From the NCBI GenBank assembly GCA_037447655.1, contig JBBHKE010001808.1:1-64000 (forward strand): a DNA stretch of 64,000 nt, in the 5' to 3' direction. Shown piece after piece: positions 1 to 10,786 of the stretch (position 1 is the first letter of the stretch; every line of letters begins with the position of its first letter). The notes below the pieces were generated by a model. It saw only the letters and a list, made by a program, of their open reading frames with translations. It searched no databases and was not told the origin of the DNA. The stretch comes from Zygnema cylindricum (taxonomy: Eukaryota; Streptophyta; Zygnematophyceae; Zygnematales; Zygnemataceae). A program made the position numbers and the translations under genes.

Positions 1-169
1 AAACAGTAACAAAAGAAAAAAACATAACAAATAGGAAAAAAAAAGAATAACAAAAAGAAAAATAAAAGCATAACAAAAATAAAAAAAAAGAATAACAAAA
101 AAAAAAAGAAACAATAATAACAATAAAAAAAATTGTTACCTGTAAGCTCTAAAAAAAAAAAAAACACCA

Positions 170-223
<54 letters not shown>

Positions 224-338
224 AAAATAAAAAAAAAAAAAAAAAAAAAAAAAACTAACCAAAAAAAAAAAAAAAATAATAATAAAAAATTGAATAAACA
301 AAATAAAAACAAAAAGAATAAATTAAAAGATAAAAAAA
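1..338. repeat. A-rich low-complexity tract
   Basis: Nearly pure poly-A with scattered T, C and G. Reading frames here only spell phenylalanine or lysine runs. No gene is seen. Confidence 0.9.
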
Positions 339-806
339 TATAAGTCACCAGGATATCACAACAGTTTAATAGTATTTTTTCAGGGAATAATTATTTGCCA
401 CGAGTTACAAAAAGTGCCCAATATATATTATATATTATACATGATATACATATTTATATATTAAATTTAATATACATAAAATAAATAATTATTTGCCACA
501 AGCAACACATGAATTTTTTTGACATCACTTAATAAGAAAATCAAAAAAGTGAAAAAAAAAAAGTATAATTAAGAGCAGCTCGTGACTTACTGATGAAGCT
601 GTAGTAAAACTAAAAACAGACACTATTAAGATATAACGATAGTTAAAACAGAAAAATCCCTTTGAGAACGTTAAAAAAAAAAAAAGTTAATAAATAAATA
701 ACATCTAAGCTACTTCAGCGGAGGTGAAGAAAATCCCCTCAGACAGGCCTTGAGGGAGGGAGGGGTTTAGAGGAAGTAGGAGGGCTTCAAGGAGGGAGGG
801 ATCTAG
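339..806 (-). repeat. Left arm of a distant inverted duplication (gene 3' end plus 3' flank)
   Basis: Read on the minus strand, this block follows 13730-14102 step by step: proline-rich coding end, stop codon, the CTCCGCTGAAGTAGCTTAGATG segment, a poly-T run, then a shared AT-rich 3' flank ending near the TTAAACTGTTGTGATAT motif. The left arm has an extra AT-rich insert of about 90 bp near 421-512. The two arms are about 13 kb apart and in opposite orientation. Confidence 0.85.
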
Positions 807-812
807 AGCGAG
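739..812 (-). pseudogene. Broken 3' end of a proline-rich wall-protein paralogue
   Basis: On the minus strand this is the last ~22 codons of the gene that ends at 13795. The final residues, KPLPPSRPV then stop (739-741), match RPLPPSRPV in the intact gene. An in-frame TGA at 787-789 replaces a CGA arginine codon, so the fragment is not functional. Similarity stops at about 806-812 and no cysteine-rich module is found upstream. It looks like the leftover end of an inverted gene duplicate whose body was lost. It could instead be a transposed gene fragment. Confidence 0.75.
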
Positions 813-1685
813 GAGGAGGAAAAAATATACTTTATCTGCACTAAATTCGGCTTTGGCTTCGTCAAAAATAGCAAGGCAAACAGAGAGTAAATATCTCGAT
901 TATCCCGGTACAAAAAGGACCTTTTGGGTTTTGATCAACAAATTGGGATCGTTAATGTGGCCTAAGTGAGTGGCCAACAGAATCCAATCGTCCCCTAAAC
1001 GTATCTGCATAAGGGAGAGTGAAGGGATTGTGTGAGTGAACCAATCAGCTCGTGGGGGAATGATGATGACTGGCACCGCTCATCACCGCTATTAATTATC
1101 CAGTTGTGTTATAAATAGTGTGAGTGTAAAATCTATACCCGGGTGAAAAGCGAATACCTAGACCGGCGGAGGCGAGATTCTCCTAGCCTAATTCTGGTGC
1201 TGGAGGAGTTCCGTTGGGACTAGCGGAAGCGAGAGGAGGATTGGTTGAAAAGAATTGGAGAGGAGAGTGGCTGGCCAATGAGAATGAAAGGATTTGTATT
1301 GGGCAGCCTGTAAAGGAGGAGAATGTGGGGGATGATTGAGGCAGAGGGAGGTAAAGATAACCGTAGAGAAAATTTGTTGAAAAAACAGGTTGGGAAAAGT
1401 TGGATTGGTGGAGGGTGGGGTAAGTGGATTGGGCGTTGGGAACACCTGAGCCCTTTTTGCGTCACCACCGGATTTTGCGGAAATTTGTTGCTTCTACAGA
1501 CCTTTTTTTTGCGGCATCTTGCGGCATTCGTTTGCCGTGTGACCTTGTTTTTTGCAATAATTATTTAATAATCGTTTTTTTTTTTAATAATAATAATAAT
1601 ATAGTGACAGATTGCAGCAATTTTGTGTAGAGAGCATGAAAATGAATGGAAGTATCTAGATTATCAACCTAATAGAGTGCAAAAC
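813..1685. other. No gene recognised
   Basis: Mixed-composition sequence with short overlapping open frames on both strands, for example around 1323-1568. None shows a family motif, splice context or codon bias. I see nothing I can name. Confidence 0.6.
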
Positions 1686-1687
1686 AT

Positions 1688-2000
1688 TCTTTCTCTCCCC
1701 CTCATTCCTTCCCTCTCTTCCTCTTGCGCTCCCTCTTTTCCTCCCCCTCTCGTTCCTTCCCACTCTATCCCTCTTCCCGCCATCCTTCCGTCACTCCTCC
1801 CATCCTTCGCTCACTCTCTCTTCCCTCCCCCTTACCTACCCCTCGCCCCATCCCTCCCTTCGCCCTCCTTTTTCTTTTCCCATTTTCTGTCTATCTCCCT
1901 CTCTCGCTCTCTCGCTCTCTCCCTCTCTCTATCCCTCCCTCCCTCCCTTTCTCCCTCCCTCCTCTGTCCCTCCCTCCTTCCACGCTTTCTCTGTACGCAA
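1688..2000. repeat. Pyrimidine-rich (CCCTCTCT)n tract
   Basis: About 300 bp of C and T on the plus strand with degenerate CTCCCT and CTCTCG repeats. Open frames through it are compositional. On the minus strand this is a purine tract lying upstream of the gene fragment at 739-812, which mirrors the purine tract upstream of the intact gene at 10787. Confidence 0.85.
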
Positions 2001-2930
2001 TATTTTGTTCTTTAATCCGTGCGTTATTTCGTGTGTTATTCCGTGCGTATTATTGGGTAACTTGTCTCTGTCGGGCCTAAAGTTTTAATTTGTCAAAAAA
2101 TGAAATCATGTCTCATGTCTTTTATCAGTATTTTATGTTCGATGCTTGTTTTGTCTACTATAAGTATTCATTTTCATTTTTGTTCCTATGTACTTGTGTT
2201 ATTTTTACAGTGAATGATTTTTTTTCTTTTATTTGTTGTGAATTGTAGGTCCATACTCTTTCCTTTTGTTTGGGTGTTGTGATTTTCTACGCACTCTATC
2301 TATTGTGTTTAACGATTTTGTCATAGTAGAGTCCTCAAACAAAATTGAAAAACGAGTAAAACAATAAAAAAAATAAAAATGACAACGATAACAAATAATC
2401 GTACTAAATGATAATGATAATAAATATTCATACTTATCTGTAATAAGAATGACAAACATTGTTGATCATCGATGGCTTTAGACGAAAACCCATAGTCACC
2501 ACATTAGTTAAAGAAATATTTCGGTATGGGAAGTATCATGCAATGATATTTGGTAATGTAAGAAACCCTACTCATTTCCCACATTAAGTTGTAGTATTAT
2601 ACACTCTTAGATGAAACAAAATCACTTACAATTTTCAGTGACAAAAATCTTACAAGATTATGTTAAAATGTTGTTCCACCACACCCTGATTATTTATCTC
2701 ATAATTCCAAACGATTAAAACACAAAAATAAAAAAAGAAATCACAAAAATCATATGTTATTTTAATGTCAAGGCAATATGCTGCCGAGGAACTGAATTTA
2801 TATCATGGAACGATTTTTTTTGACCTACTAACAATCGATAAATTGTTAAGGGGTATCACTAAAGAAATTATTACGACATTATGATAAAAAAATATTGCGA
2901 TATTTGTACAATACACACATACGATGATGG
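2001..2930. other. AT-rich intergenic DNA, no gene recognised
   Basis: AT-rich sequence with only short frames. No motif, RNA gene or terminal repeat was found. Confidence 0.6.
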
Positions 2931-2939
2931 ATCGTATAA

Positions 2940-3278
2940 TTAAGAACACTAAGTGCAAATGCAAGCGGAAGCATATAAGATACAACACACACAAGAGAAA
3001 GATAACCCCAAGGAAGCAAATATATTCCAAGGAGAAATTTTCTTACATAATTCCCTCACACCCTCAAAACACTCTCACTTTTAACTCCTCTTTATAATCT
3101 AGAAGACAATTTTCACTAACCTCCTCTAACTCCTCAATAAACTCCACTAAGCTATCAAACTCATTTAACTCCTCGAACTCCTCAAACTCCTCGATAATCT
3201 ACAAGGATGATCAACTCTACCTCTTTCTCCCTACGCCTCAAATATACTCCTTCCAAACGTCACGTAACAAAGCCAAAC
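2940..3278 (-). mobile_element. Possible antisense copia LTR remnant
   Basis: The string GCGGAAGCATA at 2964 and the following layout (AT-rich, CT-rich, then a TATA-like stretch) resemble part of the E-family LTRs at 17535-18116 and 61929-62518. A degenerate AACTCCTC repeat follows at about 3125-3195. No LTR ends or coding sequence can be defined. This is a weak call. Confidence 0.2.
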
Positions 3279-3281
3279 TAA

Positions 3282-3977
3282 GGGTGTGTCCCCATGTAAC
3301 CGATATTTTGAAACGTTATTTTGGAATTTAGCGCTGATTTTACGGTGTACTTTTCAAAGTGTGCCTATGTGAATCCTTACTTGCGCGTTCATTATTTTGA
3401 ATATGTGGCAGCTGTACACGTCGCTAATACTTGCAAAACCCAAACTGCTAACATTTGTAGACGCCAACGGTCTCGGAACAAACTGCGGACATTTGTACGC
3501 CGCAAAGAGCTCCTGACATACTGGGACAATTGTCGACGCCAACTGTCATTTGTTGACGCCCACACGTGAACGACATAAGCAATCGCCTACGTCTACAAAA
3601 TGACATTTGTAGACGCCCACAAGTGAAAAACATAAGCAAACGCACAAACAAATTTGTTTTCGTGTATTCTCCCAACTGCAAAAAAACAAATGAAAACTTT
3701 TGACGCGTGCAACCCAAGATTTCTATTCGTCAATAGGGTAGTATTTTGATTAAAAGCAGGTCGCGATTTGATTTCATTACACGTGTGAAGATGAGCTGGA
3801 AGTGGGTCGCGATGATAATACTGCCAAATCGCCGTACCTTTCAAGTTCCAAGATGACGCAAAATGTATTTGAGTTTTTGCCCATTTTTCGTACGGCGTAA
3901 TATTTTCAAGTAGGAAGTCCCATTTTCTGTGGAAACGACGGAAAAAAACCCTTACTTGAACACATGGGGACACACCC
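3282..3977. mobile_element. PIF/Harbinger-like nonautonomous element, copy 1
   Basis: The ends are perfect 16-bp inverted repeats: GGGTGTGTCCCCATGT at 3282-3297 and its complement at 3962-3977. They are flanked by TAA at 3279-3281 and 3978-3980, the 3-bp TAA/TTA target duplication typical of PIF/Harbinger elements. The 696-bp element has no transposase. Its right half (GAAGATGAGCTGGA near 3788, then a GACGCAAA region) aligns with 7021-7963 and with the reverse of 63261-64000. Confidence 0.8.
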
Positions 3978-3980
3978 TAA

Positions 3981-4397
3981 CCCTACATGAAATACGCAGT
4001 AAGCTCTTACCAATGAGACTGCATCATTACGTCAAACAACAAAGTACACGAAGGTACACTTCAAACATATTCAACAACTGTAAACTTGACCGACGCCAAA
4101 CAGAATCTGAATAAGTATCATTCGCGCGGAATGCGCACGTCAGACAACAAACGTACAAAGAATCACACGGGATTGAGTACGTAGTCACCTCGAAACATAA
4201 TTGCTCTCCGTACACGATCAAAAAGTACGTAATCGAACGTCAACCAAAACCACAGGACAAAGTAAAACGATATCGTCCTACAAATGTAAACCGCAACCCA
4301 AAGGACAAACCTCCACACCGAAGCGAAATAAAATCGTGCGTCGCGAAGCGAAACATCGTCAATTCTCGCCGACACCCGATTCACTCAAATGAAACCT
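3981..4397. other. No gene recognised
   Basis: Short conflicting frames on both strands, and no motif. I see nothing I can name here. Confidence 0.55.
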
Positions 4398-4600
4398 CAA
4401 GACCTCAAACGAATTGCAAGTACCTAAAGTACAAATGAACCAATAAGGCGCAAGACCTCAATTGAACCGCAGATACCTAAGTACAAATGAAACAAATTGA
4501 CGCAAGACCTCAGTTGAACAGGTACCTAAGTACAAATGAACCAATAAGACGCAAGACCTTAATTGAACCGCAAGGACCTAAGTACAAATTAACCAATCAG
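4398..4600. repeat. Four tandem copies of a ~51-bp repeat
   Basis: Units begin with CAAGACCTCA or CAAGACCTTA at about 4398, 4451, 4503 and 4552. Each runs through a TGAACCGCA region, ACCTAAGTACAAATGAA and AACCAATAAG. Units differ by substitutions and 1-4 bp indels, so the array is a degenerate minisatellite. No unique spacers are present. Confidence 0.85.
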
Positions 4601-5397
4601 TAGCGGCGCGCGAAATGCGCGCCGGTAACGTACTACGGAAGAGTACAACCAGGTTGTTCAAATCGTGCGATTTTTTCAAATTTTACGATTGAAACGTGTA
4701 ATTCGTGACAATTTTGAAAATCGCAAAAAAACGTCCACTGTAAATTGAAACTGACAATTTACGGGAAAAGTACAACATTTTCCGTAATATGTAGGGTTTT
4801 TTTACGGAAATGTACGGAATAAGAGGAAAAGATACGTCGTAGTCATTGGTACTTTCGGTTCAGTGAACTGCACAGAAATATCACGGAACTTGTACGTCGC
4901 TTCATCAAAAATGTACGGACATTCTCGAAAAGAGACGATGAAACGTCACACTATTTTCGCGCGGTAAGTTTGAAAATTTTACGGGCGTCTTCTTCAAATT
5001 TTTTTGAAAGAAGCCGCCATGAAAAATTGAAAACGAAACCGCAAAATCACGGAAATTAATAAAAATGTGCCCTTACGGACGTTCGAACCTGGGTGCGATA
5101 GAGTTCTAGCATAGATCAATTTACATTCCCTGCTACCAGTTGATGAAGGAATTCCCGACGCTTAAATGGAATGTCATTTTTATTGAAATAATAATGATTT
5201 TTAAGCGCTCATTTAACAGAAGACTTACAAACTACGCTGTATGTAAAAAAAAAATGTTTTAATTGTACGGAATTGTACAGATGAAATTCATTAACTATTT
5301 TTTACGATTTGTTCAAAAGGTTCAATGCGTTTGTTACGTATAATTCGTTGCGATTGAAACATTCGCACTAATCGCTATGAACAACTATGAGTACAAC
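4601..5397. other. No gene recognised
   Basis: AT-rich sequence with frequent TTTTACGG and GTACGG words and no coding frame longer than expected by chance. Nothing identifiable was seen. Confidence 0.55.
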
Positions 5398-5843
5398 CCA
5401 TAGTTCAAATGTAGGCGTTTCTATTGTAGGCCTTTTGTAGGCGCCTTTATCATAAGTTGTGTTATGGGCTTTTCATGTGATCTTCTTAAATCGCTACTTT
5501 GATCAGCGACCGTCCGATCGTCCAAATTTGACGATAGTTCTATCGTAAGTTATGTTATGGGCTTTTCATGTGATCTTCTTAGATGGCTACTTTGATCAGC
5601 GACCGTCCGATCGTCCAAATCTGACGATTTAAATAAAAATTACCTCAAAACTCTCAGAAAAATATTTGTTTGTCCAAATAATTTTCAAAATTTAGACATG
5701 ACGTTTAATTCTCTATCGATCGATGTGCAACTATTATTTTTCATTTTGCGACCAATACAATATAGGTCTTAAGGTTATATTGTATGGTTTGCGTACAATA
5801 GGCATATTGTATGGGCCCACTTTCACCTACTTTTGAACTATGG
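5398..5843. mobile_element. Inverted-repeat DNA element T1 (CCATAGTTCAAA ends)
   Basis: The termini CCATAGTTCAAATGTAGG (5398) and CCTACTTTTGAACTATGG (ending 5843) are inverted repeats. The flanks TACAAC (5392-5397) and CACAAC (5844-5849) match at 5 of 6 bases, a possible target duplication. The 446-bp element has no coding capacity. It aligns in reverse orientation with 8169-8733. The superfamily is unclear: a 6-bp duplication is unusual, and TA inside the shared CCATA end could instead point to a mariner-type target. Confidence 0.75.
5461..5627. repeat. 93-bp-period duplication inside element T1
   Basis: The segment starting GTTATGGGCTTTTCATGTGA at 5461 recurs at 5554, including the GATCAGCGACCGTCCGATCG core. 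The sister element at 8169-8733 has a single reverse-oriented copy, so the duplication arose in T1 or its line. Confidence 0.85.
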
Positions 5844-5959
5844 CACAACCCCATAACAATGACCACTGCGATCACTACGACACAAAACCCGTACAGTGAC
5901 GGAGACCCTCCATACAAACAATTAAATAGGACAGGACACAAATTACACTAACGCACAAA

Positions 5960-6062
5960 ATCCTCACTTTAACCAAGCGTACAATAATTGCTAAAGCGTC
6001 AACCGACGCAAAGACAAATTCCACAATGCAAAAACCTAACAATCCCCTTCTCAATGTGGGAA
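5960..6062 (-). mobile_element. Possible antisense copia LTR end with polypurine tract
   Basis: On the minus strand, CACATTGAGAAGGGGAT is followed at once by TGTTAGGTTTTTGC. This is the arrangement of polypurine tract then LTR start seen in copia elements, and it closely resembles 15160-15180. No coding remnant or second LTR end could be placed, so only a fragment can be proposed. Confidence 0.35.
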
Positions 6063-7017
6063 TTGTCAAACCGCAACTTCAACTCAAAAATAACTTAAAA
6101 AAACTAAACGGCCTTACGTCACACACGCGACGGCGGATTACAGATTTGATTCAACATACCACTCGTATGTTTTATTCTTATATTTTTTGTTTTATAAATA
6201 CAATTTGTTTTGACGTAGTTTGTATTATAGTTCATATTATACACTTACAAAGTACGGACGGAATTGTGATACCCATACCCCTTGGCCCCAACATATACAT
6301 CGGCGATAGCAAATTAGTTGGCCTTCGAGCTATATAGCGGGCTCTTTTCCTATTCGATATCATATAATAATTGTTAATTGAAATATCGTGATAGGACATG
6401 TACGATACACAACACTAGTAGAATAAACTATTCCACCCATTATTATTAATGTTAAGGATTTAATTATTTTAATCTGAAATTAGAAATAATAATAATAGTT
6501 TAATGCAATAGGATGTGACAAATTGTAGTACACAAGATTAAATAGTGTTGTTAACACTATTTTGCATTTCTTGACCGACCGAAATTAATATGGCCAGCTC
6601 TAATAAAAATGGGCAACATAGTAGTTGACTATAGGTGACGTCACCCAATAAATATTGTCGACATATTTCGAACATCGCATGTGTGATTAAGATGGATATG
6701 CTTTACAATAGACGCCACATTTTGTACGATTGACAACTACACTGTAAGGTCAACGTTGTAAATTGAATGATCAACGTTATGAATTGTTACTTCAACGTTA
6801 TGATCTATACATAAACTTTCTAAATTTTTATGGCCAACAACTTAAACCATAAGATTAACATTCTAAAATGTGCCATCGAAGTAACATTCAATAACCTAAT
6901 AGTACAAAACACAAAATATTATAAAAGAGCAGCGTGCCACTCATGAAAAGATACAAAATCTCCACGGAGTGTGACAAAACTCTCTATTTGAGTTCGTCGT
7001 CGTTTGATTCCATTGAC
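6063..7017. other. No gene recognised; short TCAACGTT repeats
   Basis: AT-rich DNA. TCAACGTT-type words recur near 6750-6800. Frames are short, and no family motif was seen. Confidence 0.55.
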
Positions 7018-7020
7018 TTA

Positions 7021-7963
7021 GGGCACTTTCCTATGTAACTGAAATTAAGTCTTGTTACTTTATTTTTTAGCGAAGATTTTCCGTACTACTTCCGAAGCGT
7101 TCCGCTGTAGCGCAATGGAATCGTTACTTTAAATTGTGACGGACGTAGAAGTGGGTGTCATTTGTGACGACTGTAGACGACTACAAAACTTGCGAATTCA
7201 TGATGTTTACAAATAGCGACGGTTGTAGACGTCTAGTTTCTTGAAACATTGTAGATGTTTAGGGTTTATAACGTTTTGGTGTCACGCTCACTAATGATAG
7301 CGTTGACTTCACTAATATAAAAATATCCGCCATAGTTTTCCGATTTTGTATTTTTTTCCTTTCTCACTATACTTGTCAGCAAAATACACCCAAAGATAGT
7401 CAAAAGTAATCTTCAAAGATCTTTCATTTGATACCATTATTGTCGTTTTTCATTGCAATAATTGTGAGATAGACAAGGTAAAGGGAGAGGGAGAGAGAAG
7501 GTGGTGCCTTCACGGACTTCGCTTTCATGAATGGCGTCCGTTGGTTGAGACCCCTCCACGGCCCGTATACGAAATAATGTGCACGGAAAAAAGTACGCAC
7601 AGGCTGTAAATGTACAGTGGGGTTTTTTTTTTTTGGTACTCCGCGGTGAAAAGTTTTTAAAAACCTTCGACCCGTGCGACAACGTCTCCCCATTCGTTCA
7701 CATCATGAAAACTTAGAAACTTTAGTTAAAATCACCTCACGAGGTAATTTGGGTAGAAGTTTGAAGATGAGCTGGAGGGACACGAAAGTGGGTCGAAACG
7801 CGTTAGATGACAAACAACCGTACATTTGAATTTTCAAAGTGACGCAAATTGTACTGTGGTAATTTCATTTTTTTGGTACGGCTGCGGGTTTTCTAGTTGC
7901 GGGCTAAGTTTTGGAGGAAAAAGACAGAAAAAAATCCTTACTTTATCACATGAGAAAGTGTTG
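7021..7963. mobile_element. PIF/Harbinger-like nonautonomous element, copy 2
   Basis: The left end GGGCACTTTCCTATGT (7021) and right end ACATGAGAAAGTGTTG (ending 7963) form an imperfect inverted repeat. TTA lies on both sides (7018-7020 and 7964-7966), the target duplication of PIF/Harbinger elements. At 943 bp it is longer than copy 1 and lacks a transposase. It aligns over most of its length with the reverse complement of 63261-64000, including a near-palindrome around 7727-7750 and a CT-rich stretch near 7480. Confidence 0.8.
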
Positions 7964-7966
7964 TTA

Positions 7967-8168
7967 CTCAATTTTATTGGTCACCCATTTAAAATTAGTT
8001 GTTGCTCAATTATTCGTTAGGCCACGAATCCATTAGGCGATGCCATTAATTGTAAGAACAGGTTTATTGTCATAAATCTTTCAAAATCCTTCAATAATTC
8101 GTGCTGGTAAAAAAACCTTTCATCTAAGAGCTTTATTCCAATTGGTACCACGTAGGTTTGTGTTCAAA
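7967..8168. other. Spacer between two DNA elements
   Basis: About 200 bp between the Harbinger-like element and element T2. No feature was seen. Confidence 0.6.
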
Positions 8169-8733
8169 CCATAGTTCAAAAGTAGGTGACAGTACACCCA
8201 TACAATATGCCTATTGTACGTAAATTTTACAATACTACCTTAAGACCCATATTGTATTGGCCGCAAAATGAAATATAATAGTAACAGGGTTGAGTTGCAC
8301 ATGGTTCGATAGAGAATTAAACGTCATGTCTAAATTTGAAAAAAAAAAAATTCTGTGAGTTTTGAGCGACTTTTTATTTGAACCGTCAGATTTGGACGAT
8401 CTGACGGTCGTTGATGAAAGTAATGATCTAAGAAGATCACATGAAAAGCCCATAACACAACTTACGACCGGACTATCGTCAGATTCGTCCGCGGGTTTTT
8501 TTTTTTTTCCCGGTTTTTTTTCCGGCGCAATGTCATCCTACGCCGTGTCAGTTCGCTAAAAAATTTCGTTCGGCGGCGTGCGCTGTACTATGAGCATACG
8601 TCAGATTCGTACGTTCGTACAGGGGTGTGCACAGCACACACACATACAGTATGCCTACGTTGCGCGAGTTTTGTGCCAAGTTTTGTGCGCCTACCAAAGG
8701 CCTACCATAAAAACGCCTACTTTTGAACTATGG
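8169..8733. mobile_element. Inverted-repeat DNA element T2 (CCATAGTTCAAA ends)
   Basis: The ends CCATAGTTCAAAAGTAGG (8169) and CCTACTTTTGAACTATGG (ending 8733) are perfect inverted repeats over 18 bp. They are flanked by identical TTCAAA at 8163-8168 and 8734-8739. The interior aligns in reverse with T1 for the ACAATATGCCTATTGTACG block and the GATCACATGAAAAGCCCATAAC block. The part at about 8480-8690 is unique to T2. There is no transposase. Confidence 0.8.
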
Positions 8734-8739
8734 TTCAAA

Positions 8740-9270
8740 CATTAAAAATAGTCAAAGATTATTAAAGTGCAAAATTTGAATAAGATATCTGTACGGGCGA
8801 AAGACAATTAAGATTTGTAAATGTGTACACAAATGTCAGATTTGTACGTGTGTACTATATCATTGTACTTCTCCGATGGAAGTCCGGCCGTATCCTTCAA
8901 TATAATATACTACAGTAGTCAAATGTCATCCTGTTCAATGTCACGTCACGTTTGACGTGACGTTTAAGGATTTTGGCGTGGAGTCCCCGTATCCGCGTTT
9001 CACGTGCGATTCAAATTGCCTCGGCATTCCGCAAACGTGCGCTTACAAACGCGACACATTCCTCGTGCGGTGTACCTTCATCATATTCCACTTGCGGGGT
9101 GGCCTGCGTCGTAATGCACGTGCAGGTACCTCGCGACGCATTCACACGTGCGAGTTCGCCTTTGCGAGTCGCGTGCACTCGGGCGGTAAAGTTGCCGTAC
9201 GACTTTCAAAATGTTGTTGACCTTGCTTAATAAGTTAAGATCGCTGGCTCAAAACGTCGAAACTATTACT
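8740..9270. other. ACGTG-rich, GC-richer segment, no gene recognised
   Basis: About 8930-9200 is clearly richer in GC than its surroundings and dense in CACGTG and ACGTGCG words. It contains a perfect inverted repeat, GTCACGTCA at 8940-8948 and its complement at 8953-8961. Two overlapping frames of 85-87 codons cross it, but neither resembles a known protein. It could be regulatory DNA or an old repeat. Confidence 0.4.
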
Positions 9271-9273
9271 TTG

Positions 9274-9334
9274 GAAGGGAAGGGAAGGGAAGGGAAAGGA
9301 AGGGAAAGGAAGGGAAGGGAAAGGAAGGGAAGGG
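9274..9334. repeat. (GGGAA)n microsatellite
   Basis: About 60 bp of GGGAA/GGAAA units, all purine on the plus strand. Confidence 0.9.
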
Positions 9335-9784
9335 CTTACCACAGCTTTCTTCGTCTCCCTCTCCATCTCCCCCCCCCCCTTGCAAGACGACCACCACATT
9401 GTATCCGGATCCACATTCGCCAAATAGTAATAATAATACGACAAATAATAATAATAATATATTTTAGGATTTTTTGATGATGTATAATTAAAGAAAATAT
9501 AAATAAAAGTAATAGCACAAATATAGTATATGTATATGCTTGTTTCTCTCTCACATTTTTTTTCCTATTCTTTTTCTCTTTCATCTTTCTATCCCTCGTG
9601 AGTATTACGCCATTGCTTCTTTTTCAAACGAAAGAAAGAAACTTTCTTCATCAAAAAAAGATTCTAGGATGGGATTCTAAAATATTTGTGATCCACACTA
9701 ATTCTGGTGACAGTTGTCACACGAGTGCAAGAGAACGAATCGGGGATCGAATCGAAAATTTCAAAAATTCGAAACCACCGCTAG

Positions 9785-10690
9785 TACGGACGGAGGTAAG
9801 AATAGACGAGAGGAGGGGAGGAGGAAGAGGAGGGAGAGAGAGGGAGAGAGAGGGATAGGAGGGAGGGGAGGGAGAGGAGGGAGGAGGGAGAGGAGGGAGG
9901 GGAGGGAGAGGAGGGAGAGGAGGGAGAGGAGGGAGAGGAGGGAGAGGAGGGAGAGGAGGGAGAGGAGCCATAGGGAACGAGATAAAACCATCATAAAGTT
10001 AAAAAACATAGAAACCATTAAAAAGAGAGGGGAAAAGAAAATGAGAAAACGGGTTATAAGGTTCAAAGTTTGGGGGGAGGGAGAGGAAGGAAATGTGCGA
10101 GAAAGGAGAGAGAGGGGGACGACATGGAAATAAAAAGTGGTAATATATGAGACTGAGAAACTGGTAAGGAACTGGAGAAAGAGGAGAGAAGGGAGACAGA
10201 GGGGGAGAGAGAGGGATAGGGAGACGAAGAGGGAGAAGGAGAAGGAGGGGAAGAGGGAGAGGGAGGAGAGGACTGTGAGGGAGAGGAGGGACAGGGACAG
10301 GGACAGGGAGAGGGAGAGGGAGAGGGAGAGGGAGAGGGAGAGGGAGAGGGAGAAGGTGAGGGAGAGGGAGAGGGTGGCGGGAGGGAGGGAAAGAGGGAGG
10401 AAGGGAGGGAGGGGGGAAGGGAGGGAAGAAAAGGTCGATGGCGGTGGCAAAGGCTAGCTTGAAGGAGAGAGAGAGGAGAAGGATGGAGGGAAGGAGAAAG
10501 GGAGAAAAGGGCGAGGGTGAGTACGAGGTTGACAAGGAGAGGGGGAGAAGGGGAGACAAGGAGAGGGGGGCAAAAAGAAGAAGAAGAAGAAGAAGAAGAA
10601 GAATAAGAAGAAGAAGAAGAGGAAGAGGGAGAGGGGGCCAAAAGAGAGGTACAAGGGGAATTAGATGGGAGAAAGGGAATAGAGAGAATG
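9785..10690 (+). repeat. ~900-bp polypurine tract upstream of the wall-protein gene
   Basis: The plus strand is almost all G and A: GGGAGAGGA repeats (9835-9965), GGGACA/GGGAGA hexamers (10285-10360), GGGAGGGA runs and an AAG repeat (10575-10625). Long frames on both strands (up to 253 codons) consist of Arg/Glu/Gly or Pro/Ser/Leu and reflect composition. The tract ends about 100 bp before the proposed start codon at 10787. Such mirror-repeat purine DNA can form triplex (H-DNA). Confidence 0.9.
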
Positions 10691-10786
10691 ACAGGGAGCG
10701 GGAAGGCACTCGTAAAAAAATTACATAATTCTTTAAAGGGAATTTTGTTTCTTTTCTCAATATTAAGAGCTAACATTATTTTGAAG

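Noticed and set aside
1623-2080. Open frames of 118-130 codons, Ser/Leu/Pro-rich
   Set aside because: Shadow of the CT-rich repeat, with no start context or family motif.
4398-4600. CRISPR-like array
   Set aside because: Degenerate head-to-tail minisatellite without spacers.
9714-10776. Long open frames of up to 253 codons on both strands
   Set aside because: They run through pure purine/pyrimidine repeats and spell Arg/Glu/Gly or Pro/Ser/Leu only; composition explains them.
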